Source of the DNA: Candidatus Bathyarchaeota archaeon
Lineage (GTDB): Archaea; Thermoproteota; Bathyarchaeia; TCS64
NCBI GenBank assembly: GCA_014729945.1
Contig: WJJC01000044.1
Span: forward strand, 1 to 5,688
Direction of reading: 5' to 3'
Length of the DNA stretch: 5,688 nucleotides
The position numbers were made by a program, and so were the translations under genes. This document shows positions 1-4,738 of this stretch, one piece after another (the first letter of the stretch is position 1; every line of letters starts with the position of its first letter). The notes under the pieces are model-generated. The model saw only the letters and a list, made by a program, of their open reading frames with translations. It did not search any database and had not been told where the DNA came from.

Positions 1-17
1 AAGTTTATCATATAATT

Positions 18-45
18 CTTTGAACATAGCTAAGATATGTCAAAG
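18..45. repeat. Imperfect inverted repeat (possible hairpin)
   Basis: CTTTGA at 18-23 is the exact reverse complement of TCAAAG at 40-45. The inner bases 25-28 also pair with 36-39, leaving A24 bulged. This gives about ten pairs around a 7-base loop (29-35). It could be the end of a transcript from outside the window or an operator. It is AT-rich, has no following T-run, and may be chance. Confidence 0.3.
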
Positions 46-82
46 GTTGTAATTATCATTAACGAGACCTCATCGAGTAAGG

Positions 83-91
83 CTTTTATGC
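83..91 (+). promoter_or_regulatory. Box A (TATA-like) element of the tRNA-Phe gene
   Basis: CTTTTATGC is centred about 31 bases before the mature tRNA 5' end. Archaeal TATA elements sit about 26-27 bases before the start of transcription, so this would start RNA at roughly 112-116 and leave a leader of only a few bases for RNase P to remove. It is the best-placed T/A-rich element upstream of the tRNA. I assigned it by position and composition only. Confidence 0.5.
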
Positions 92-117
92 TATTAGCGA
101 AGTTAATCAGAGTACTT

Positions 118-194
118 GCCGCCGTAGCTCAGCCTGGGAGAGCGCCCGGCTGAAGACCGGGGTGCCGAGTGTTCAAATCACTCCGGCGGCACCA
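118..194 (+). tRNA. tRNA-Phe (anticodon GAA), CCA encoded
   Basis: A complete cloverleaf can be folded by eye. The acceptor arm pairs 118-124 (GCCGCCG) with 184-190 (CGGCGGC), all seven pairs Watson-Crick. The D stem is 127-130 with 140-143. The anticodon stem is 145-149 with 157-161, and the loop carries GAA at 152-154, which reads Phe codons UUC/UUU. The T stem is 167-171 with 179-183, with a TTCAAAT loop. The discriminator is A191, and the 3' CCA is encoded at 192-194. There is no intron. G follows the anticodon (position 37), the base modified to wyosine derivatives in archaeal and eukaryotic tRNA-Phe. The high GC content of the arms stands out against the AT-rich surroundings, as expected for a stable RNA. 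Confidence 0.97.
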
Positions 195-235
195 AACTCC
201 TTTCTTGAAGATCAATATTCCATATACTCAATCCG

Positions 236-246
236 TTTTTATTATT
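236..246 (+). promoter_or_regulatory. T-rich tract: tRNA terminator and/or TATA element of the TackOD1 gene
   Basis: The sequence TTTTTATTATT lies 42 bases after the tRNA and about 50 bases before the ATG at 291. As a TATA element it would place the transcription start near 267 and give a leader of about 24 bases, which includes the purine-rich site at 281-285. The five Ts at 236-240 could also end the tRNA transcript; a weaker T-rich stretch lies at 201-206. Both roles are inferred from position. Confidence 0.4.
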
Positions 247-280
247 ACCCAAGTCAAGCTAAGAAAGGATAAACCGCTCT

Positions 281-285
281 AGGGG
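281..285 (+). promoter_or_regulatory. Shine-Dalgarno-like site of the TackOD1-REC gene
   Basis: AGGGG ends five bases before the ATG at 291. It is a partial match to the archaeal consensus (GGAGGTGAT). It supports 291 as the start, because no other ATG in frame lies close by upstream. Confidence 0.45.
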
Positions 286-290
286 AAAAC

Positions 291-1634
291 ATGATCAAAG
301 AACAAAAGAATGATAGTCGATACGATGTAGTTAATAACCCAGAGCTAACTATAGAGGAATCTTTTTTCATCGAACTACTAGAAAAACGAGATAAACAGAC
401 TATAGATGTAAAGTATACCCAAAATGGTCATAAGGTTGGAAACTTGGAGAGCTTTATAAACTACTATGATGAGAATGAGATACTAAGGCTTCTTGATAGC
501 CTGGTAGCTAAAAAAGTAATAACTAGACAAGAAAAAGGGATAGTACTTCTATGCCCAAAATGTGGAAGCCACGCCAATATGCCTGTTTTAATGTGCCCAC
601 GATGTGGCTCTACAAGTATAAGTCGAAAAGAGGACATTAATCATCCCGACTGCGAGTACTGGGGGACCCGAGAAGAGTTTATAGACGGCATCCTACTAAG
701 GTGTCCCAGATGCCATGAAACTCTAGACGAGACCAATCTTGAAGGAAACCCCAGTTACTATAGCATCAGTGACCCCTATTTTGAGTGCCAAAGCTGTGGC
801 TCAGCTGTATCAAAAAATAATCTCATAATGATCTGCATAAAATGCAATAAAAAATACACCACCATAGAAGCAATCTACCTAAACTCAGTTTCATACATAT
901 TAACCGAGAAACCTCTGACCCTAACTCATACCGGAAAAGAACCAGTAAGTAATAAAAATGAAATATCAAATTCATTCCGAAAACAAAAAACCCAAAAAAC
1001 AAAAGAGAAAAAACTTGAAACGGAAAAGAAAACAGAAAACAAAGACAACAAACAATCAATACCTTCAATGAACCTCAAAGATACTACCAAGAAACCTTCT
1101 TCAAGAAATGAAAAAAAACCAGAGAAAACACGCAAAAAACTCATGAAATCAGTGAAAAAAGTTACGGAGATATTTAATAAGCAACCCAAGGAATCTGAGC
1201 TAGAAACTGATTCAAACACAGAAACTATAGAAAAATCAAATGTTACTGAAGACATCGAATTGCCCAGAGACTCTAACCCTCCTCAAATCCTCTTATTAAT
1301 AGAAAATATAACAGTATCCGAATTCATCATTGAGAGCATTGAGGAACTAAAACAACCGATAAATGTTCTACATGTGGATGATGGTCAGACCGCGTTAAAA
1401 GAACTCAGGAAAACCTATGATGTTATAATTATGGATTTAGATATGACAACCATTGAGAGTAAGCTGATTCTTTCAGAGATGGAGAAATGGAGTATAATGA
1501 CACCAATAATAGCATTATCAGATAACCCAAAAATAGTAGAAAAATACGTTCTCAATATTGAAGCAGTACTAAAGAAAAAACAAAAAGACTATAAAAAGAT
1601 AAAATTCATATTAAATAATAGTATGAATCTATGA
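291..1634 (+). CDS. TackOD1 zinc-cluster domain protein with C-terminal degenerate receiver domain
   Basis: A predicted cytoplasmic signalling protein of 447 residues. Residues about 15-87 look like a small winged-helix-type segment running directly into a cysteine-rich module (88-205). That module has metal-ligand pairs C88/C91, C102/C105, H118/C121, C138/C141, C166/C169 and C182/C185, enough for about three zinc sites. The spacing, the HPDCEYWGTREEF stretch and the closing tyrosine-rich strand match what I remember of TackOD1 (thaumarchaeal output domain 1), an archaeal response-regulator output domain of unknown biochemical role. Residues about 207-330 are a low-complexity Lys/Glu/Thr/Asn linker, surely disordered. 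Residues 331-440 fold like a receiver: phosphoacceptor candidate D382 in MDLDM, S410 in the Thr/Ser position and K428-K430 near the conserved Lys. However, the usual acidic pair after the first strand is E338-N339, so Mg2+ binding and phosphorylation are doubtful. The gene stands alone on the + strand after tRNA-Phe and ends in TGA just before a T6 tract. The TackOD1 assignment is from memory of the family and was not searched. Confidence 0.85.
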   Translation: MIKEQKNDSRYDVVNNPELTIEESFFIELLEKRDKQTIDVKYTQNGHKVGNLESFINYYDENEILRLLDSLVAKKVITRQEKGIVLLCPKCGSHANMPVLMCPRCGSTSISRKEDINHPDCEYWGTREEFIDGILLRCPRCHETLDETNLEGNPSYYSISDPYFECQSCGSAVSKNNLIMICIKCNKKYTTIEAIYLNSVSYILTEKPLTLTHTGKEPVSNKNEISNSFRKQKTQKTKEKKLETEKKTENKDNKQSIPSMNLKDTTKKPSSRNEKKPEKTRKKLMKSVKKVTEIFNKQPKESELETDSNTETIEKSNVTEDIELPRDSNPPQILLLIENITVSEFIIESIEELKQPINVLHVDDGQTALKELRKTYDVIIMDLDMTTIESKLILSEMEKWSIMTPIIALSDNPKIVEKYVLNIEAVLKKKQKDYKKIKFILNNSMNL

Positions 1635-1639
1635 TATTG

Positions 1640-1645
1640 TTTTTT
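1640..1645 (+). terminator. T6 tract after the TackOD1-REC gene
   Basis: A run of six Ts begins five bases after the TGA stop. Archaeal RNA polymerase can terminate at U-tracts without a stable hairpin, so this is a good candidate end for the 291-1634 transcript. A second T6 at 1680-1685 could be a backup, but it sits immediately before the ATG of the small ORF. Confidence 0.5.
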
Positions 1646-1659
1646 ATTCCATAATCAAT

Positions 1660-1667
1660 ACTTATAG
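1660..1667 (+). promoter_or_regulatory. TATA-like element ahead of the 33-codon ORF
   Basis: The sequence ACTTATAG is centred about 24 bases before the ATG at 1688. This is close to the 26-27-base distance at which archaeal transcription starts, so the transcript would begin at or next to the ATG and be leaderless. No Shine-Dalgarno site is present; the bases before the ATG are pyrimidines, which agrees with a leaderless start. Confidence 0.4.
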
Positions 1668-1687
1668 AGAAGATTATCCTTTTTTAC

Positions 1688-1789
1688 ATGAACTCAATTG
1701 ATGCTTTATTGTATAGTGTATTGTATGCCTATGCTGCAATAGGATCTGGGTATGTTTTAAGAAAATTTGTTAAAAAGCTATTGACTTAG
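1688..1789 (+). CDS. Candidate 33-residue single-pass membrane microprotein
   Basis: This ORF runs from ATG at 1688 to TAG at 1787-1789 and encodes 33 residues. The layout is that of a small membrane protein: a short polar start (MNSID), a hydrophobic and aromatic stretch at residues 6-24 rich in Leu, Tyr and Ala with a GSG turn near residues 19-21, then a basic tail (RKFVKK). The charge bias predicts the C-terminus in the cytoplasm. A TATA-like element at the right distance for leaderless transcription lies upstream. The ORF fills most of the gap between two convergent genes, and its last three bases overlap the stop codon region of the UbiA-family gene on the other strand. I do not recognise a family. 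A chance ORF of this length is possible in AT-rich DNA, but the hydrophobic-then-basic pattern with its own promoter-like site makes it worth annotating. Confidence 0.45.
   Translation: MNSIDALLYSVLYAYAAIGSGYVLRKFVKKLLT
1772..1776 (-). terminator. T5 tract after the UbiA-family gene
   Basis: Read on the - strand, GCTTTTTAAC begins about nine bases after the TAA stop of the prenyltransferase gene, and a further TTTT follows a few bases on. This is a candidate U-tract terminator. It lies inside the 33-codon ORF on the opposite strand, so conservation here may serve either purpose. Confidence 0.35.
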
Positions 1790-2670
1790 AATGGTAAAGT
1801 AATGTTCAAGGATCCCATAACTATGAATATTTGTGATAGTATCACATAGTAGTATGTTAAGGATCTAACTTTTTGTACTTTAGTCCACTCAAATTTATCA
1901 TAAATCGGAACAATAAATCTGAGCAGAATCAGACTCGAGGCGATGATTGTTATAGGAAGTAATGTATTGAAACCAAGTTGAGCATAAGTAAGAATGGTTA
2001 CTGTCATCATTAATATAATGGCCATGCCTAAAAGTTGAATTCTTCTCTTCCATGAGAGAGATCTCGCTAATGAATTAACTTCAAACATAGAATCTTCTTG
2101 TTCATCAAAGCTATCGCTTAATGCAGGTAATCCTAGAAAACTAAAGACCCCCATCATTAAACCGGCATACATTCCTGATGCATTAAAAGACTCCTGAACC
2201 GCATATATTCCCACAAGGGCTAAAATAGGCCAAGCGAGACAAGTAATTATTTCTTTTAAAATAAATATTTTTTTAAATCTAACTCTAGGCCAGGAGTAGA
2301 GAATATAAAGAATATAGTACATGGTGCTGAAAATGAATGTTGAAAGATTGATTGAATAACTGATGATTAATCCTAGTATGCCTGTGATGGCAATAAACCA
2401 CTTGGCAAAACTTGTACTCACTTTTCCAGAAGCTAATGGTCTATTCCTTTTTTCAGGGTTATATTTGTCCATATCAGCATCGCATAAATCATTGTAAATG
2501 TATGCTGATGCAGTTAAGAGCGCCGTTGATACAATTGCTGTAAACGTAGGCTTAAGAGGCGGATAACCTCTGCCTACTATTAAGCAGGCGATTAATGTAC
2601 ACCAAGACCAAATAAATATTGCTTCAGGTCTTGATTTAATTAATAATGATGTATTCTTTATTATGTTCAT
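1786..2670 (-). CDS. UbiA-superfamily prenyltransferase
   Basis: An integral membrane enzyme predicted to transfer a polyprenyl chain from its diphosphate to a lipid-phase acceptor. At 294 residues it has the usual family length, with about eight or nine hydrophobic segments. Both Mg2+/diphosphate-binding aspartate motifs are present. The first is N60-D61-x2-D64-x3-D68, followed by NPEKRNRPLASG (71-82), a hallmark segment of the superfamily. The second is D186-x2-D189-x3-D193. A YSWPRVRFKK segment (125-134) fits the YSxPxxxxK region seen in several UbiA families. The acceptor cannot be read from sequence: archaeal UbiA members make digeranylgeranylglyceryl phosphate for membrane lipids, prenylate quinone or heme rings, or make polyprenyl-phosphate sugars. 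The RPLASG form is shared by several of these. The ATG at 2670 has a GGGGAT element shortly upstream and a strong TATA box. The gene is convergent with the + strand genes and is separated by 80 bases from the kinase-like gene upstream. Confidence 0.93.
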   Translation of the reverse strand: MNIIKNTSLLIKSRPEAIFIWSWCTLIACLIVGRGYPPLKPTFTAIVSTALLTASAYIYNDLCDADMDKYNPEKRNRPLASGKVSTSFAKWFIAITGILGLIISYSINLSTFIFSTMYYILYILYSWPRVRFKKIFILKEIITCLAWPILALVGIYAVQESFNASGMYAGLMMGVFSFLGLPALSDSFDEQEDSMFEVNSLARSLSWKRRIQLLGMAIILMMTVTILTYAQLGFNTLLPITIIASSLILLRFIVPIYDKFEWTKVQKVRSLTYYYVILSQIFIVMGSLNITLPF

Positions 2671-2673
2671 TAT

Positions 2674-2679
2674 ATCCCC
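2674..2679 (-). promoter_or_regulatory. Weak Shine-Dalgarno-like site of the UbiA-family gene
   Basis: On the - strand GGGGAT lies three bases before the ATG at 2670. It differs by one base from GGTGAT, part of the archaeal anti-SD complement. The spacing is short. It directly abuts the inverted repeat at 2680-2702, so a hairpin there could affect its access. Confidence 0.35.
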
Positions 2680-2702
2680 GATATAGAGTTATTCTCTATA
2701 TC
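2680..2702. promoter_or_regulatory. Perfect 9-bp inverted repeat at the UbiA start region (operator or 5' hairpin)
   Basis: GATATAGAG at 2680-2688 and CTCTATATC at 2694-2702 are exact reverse complements around a 5-base spacer, giving a 23-base dyad. The TATA element at 2717-2730 predicts transcription starting near 2698, inside this dyad. It could be the operator of a dimeric repressor that blocks RNA polymerase at the start site, or a 5' mRNA hairpin next to the ribosome site at 2674-2679. The symmetry is directly visible; the function is inferred. Confidence 0.55.
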
Positions 2703-2716
2703 TATCTTCTATGTTA

Positions 2717-2730
2717 TTTTATATATAAAT
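2717..2730 (-). promoter_or_regulatory. TATA box of the UbiA-family gene
   Basis: On the - strand the stretch ATTTATATATAAAA is the strongest TATA-like sequence in the window. Its centre near 2724 predicts a start site near 2698 and a leader of about 28 bases. It lies in the 80-base gap after the kinase-like gene and argues that the prenyltransferase gene has its own promoter. Confidence 0.6.
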
Positions 2731-2750
2731 AATCTGCGCTATTTTGATGA

Positions 2751-4667
2751 TTAACGTTGAGAAACTAATCCATGGATTTCGAAGTGATCTTCATTAGTAA
2801 CTAAATCACACCGATAATCTCTTGGAAGTACTATTGTATATGTGGTCCCCTTTTCTTCTGTAGAGTTAACAAAGATTGACCCTTTGTGTTCTTCTATGTT
2901 TTTTTTACATTCTTTAATGGAATAACAAATAGATTTCTTTTTGATGTACCCATTACTCATAAGAGCTTTTTGATCTTCATGTGTTAAAACAGGGCTTGTA
3001 TCATTTATTTCTATTAGAAGGGTATCTTTTACTGTTTCACAATTAATATTTATAGTGCCTTTTTTATTCAATGACTTTACAGATGTATTTAAAATATCTT
3101 TTATCGCTTTTTTCAGTTTAGTTGGGTCTACGTAAAAAAGGTTTTTTCCTGAAAATTTTTTCTTTATTATTATTTTGTTTGGGATGTGTACTTCATTTAG
3201 GGTGTTTTCTAGTATATCAAATATTTTGCAAGGTTGTAACTTTGTGGCTTGTTCTTCTTCAAATAATTCTTTAAGTTGAATGTTTGCTGTGTCTAATGAT
3301 GATTCCATTATATCCATTATTTTTTCTAGTTTTGATGGATCTTTTTTTAGTGTTAATAGATTGTTTTTAAGTAAGAATAATGTGTCTTGTAACTCTACAC
3401 CAATGCCTGGGTTTAAATGGGTGGACCATAGGTTTTTCTCCTCTTTAGATGTATCTAAATGCTTCTTATGGGCCAATTGTTTTTCTTCTTCTTGATGTTT
3501 TTTGAATTCTTTCTCAACCCATTTTCTTTCAGTTATATCTCTAACAATGGCTATAAGCTCTTTTTCTTTATTTTTATCTATAAAACCTAAATGAGCCTCA
3601 CCCCATCCCTGGGTTCCATCCTTGTACTGAAACACAAATTCCACGGGCGGGGGAATCTTTCCTCTAATTATTTGTGAAAATATCCTTAGATTATTTCTTA
3701 AATCTATTTTTCTTAATGTTCCTAATTGATAAAATCTTTTTCCAATTACTTCTTCCTTTTCGTATCCTGTAATATCAAGAAATGCTGGGTTTGCTGAGGT
3801 AACAATTCCATTCAATGATACCGTAACTATTCCGTCAGGCGCTAACTCAATAATGTGTCTAAATCTTTCTTCGCTTTTCTTTTTCTCTTCTTCCAGTTTT
3901 AATCTTTCAGTAAGGTCTCTTGTTAATACTACAAATCCCTTTTTACCATTATATTTGATAATGTTTGCGAGGGCCTCAACTTCTCGGATCTCACCGTTTT
4001 TTTGTTTTATACGATATTTGTAAAAAGGAGGTGATATATTCCCTTTAGCGCGTTCTTTCATTCTACTTTCTGCTTTTACACGGTCTTCTGGATGAACAAA
4101 ATCAATTGCACGGACACCTAAAATATCCTCTATGTTCTTAAAACCAAATAAATCAGCTTGTACTTGGTTAGCGTAAACAATTTTTCCATTAACTACAATA
4201 CAGAGTCCATCACTAATTCCTTCAACAACTCTCTGATATAGCGTTTCTGTCCTTTTTTTCTCTACTACATGTCTTATTCTCTTAGCTAATACTTGGTAGT
4301 GACTTGGATCCATTTCTTTTCTTAAATAATCGTCTATTCCTATATTGAATGCTGATTCAGCTACTTCTTCGCTTCCCTGACCCGTGTATAGAATTATTGG
4401 AATATTGGATTTTTCACGCACTTTTCTAGCTAACTGTATACCATTCATTAATGGCATTTGAAAATCAGTTATAAAACAATCATACTCATTCTCATCAATC
4501 TCCTTAATAACATCCTCCGGTGTAGCAACACAGTGAACATCAAGCACCGGGTCTATCTGGTTTAGAAAGAATTTTATAAATTCAAATTGATTGGGGTCGT
4601 CATCAATGTGAAGCACCCTAATTAGGTCTATGCTATCACCGATGACTCTTGGGAGCAAGATTATCAC
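2751..4667 (-). CDS. REC-PAS-PAS protein with degenerate histidine-kinase core
   Basis: A predicted soluble signalling protein of 638 residues; no membrane segment is seen. Residues 15-135 are a complete receiver: acidic cluster D22-D24, phosphoacceptor D68 (TDFQMP), T95 and K117. Two PAS sensor domains follow, about 140-255 and 265-382, closing with RDLTER and RDITER, typical of the PAS end plus linker. Residues about 383-470 are a coiled helical region in the place of the dimerisation/H-box domain, and 478-617 align with a GHKL ATPase fold (D514, G596-S597, KGTTYTIVLP near 606-615). The catalytic motifs are eroded. H417 sits in THLNPG rather than an HE/D-x-x-x-P H-box. The N-box asparagine is replaced (DILNTSVK, 524-531). 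G1 reads D556-T-S-P-V without its glycines, and G2 (about 578-584) has no glycines. It may therefore be a non-catalytic sensor or adaptor, or use partner kinases. The start is GTG at 4667 with no Shine-Dalgarno site; the first 14 residues precede the usual start of such receivers, so TTG at 4658 or a later codon is possible. The stop is TAA. Confidence 0.88.
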   Translation of the reverse strand: MIILLPRVIGDSIDLIRVLHIDDDPNQFEFIKFFLNQIDPVLDVHCVATPEDVIKEIDENEYDCFITDFQMPLMNGIQLARKVREKSNIPIILYTGQGSEEVAESAFNIGIDDYLRKEMDPSHYQVLAKRIRHVVEKKRTETLYQRVVEGISDGLCIVVNGKIVYANQVQADLFGFKNIEDILGVRAIDFVHPEDRVKAESRMKERAKGNISPPFYKYRIKQKNGEIREVEALANIIKYNGKKGFVVLTRDLTERLKLEEEKKKSEERFRHIIELAPDGIVTVSLNGIVTSANPAFLDITGYEKEEVIGKRFYQLGTLRKIDLRNNLRIFSQIIRGKIPPPVEFVFQYKDGTQGWGEAHLGFIDKNKEKELIAIVRDITERKWVEKEFKKHQEEEKQLAHKKHLDTSKEEKNLWSTHLNPGIGVELQDTLFLLKNNLLTLKKDPSKLEKIMDIMESSLDTANIQLKELFEEEQATKLQPCKIFDILENTLNEVHIPNKIIIKKKFSGKNLFYVDPTKLKKAIKDILNTSVKSLNKKGTININCETVKDTLLIEINDTSPVLTHEDQKALMSNGYIKKKSICYSIKECKKNIEEHKGSIFVNSTEEKGTTYTIVLPRDYRCDLVTNEDHFEIHGLVSQR

Positions 4668-4684
4668 GGTTTAGTCTTTGAGAT

Positions 4685-4692
4685 GTTATAAA
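4685..4692 (-). promoter_or_regulatory. TATA-like element of the kinase-like gene
   Basis: On the - strand TTTATAAC is centred about 22 bases before the GTG at 4667. A typical 26-27-base distance would start RNA at about 4661-4663, so either the transcript is essentially leaderless from the GTG or translation begins a little further in. Another TATA-like stretch, CTATATCTC at 4720-4728, would give a leader of about 30 bases and also reach the GTG. Confidence 0.4.
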
Positions 4693-4738
4693 GGAATTAA
4701 GGATTGAAGCTATGGATTAGAGATATAGAATGGAGGTA

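Noticed and set aside
37..153. 38-codon + strand ORF as a real gene
   Set aside because: Its last ten or so codons are translated tRNA-Phe (ending in the familiar tRNA-derived AQPGRAPG peptide), so the C-terminus cannot be under protein selection. It is kept only as a low-interest observation.
823..1255. Two - strand ORFs of 81 and 109 codons opposite the TackOD1-REC gene
   Set aside because: They are rich in Phe, Ser, Leu and Val only because they read the antisense of the Lys/Glu/Asn-rich linker. They have no start signals and fall inside a convincing gene.
3280..3495. 71-codon + strand ORF opposite the kinase-like gene
   Set aside because: It is antisense to a well-supported coding frame, with no promoter, ribosome site or recognisable domain.
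4732..4737. GGAGGT on the + strand as a ribosome binding site
   Set aside because: It is a good Shine-Dalgarno match, but no start codon at suitable spacing opens a meaningful + strand frame; it lies just beyond the stop of the - strand SPFH gene.
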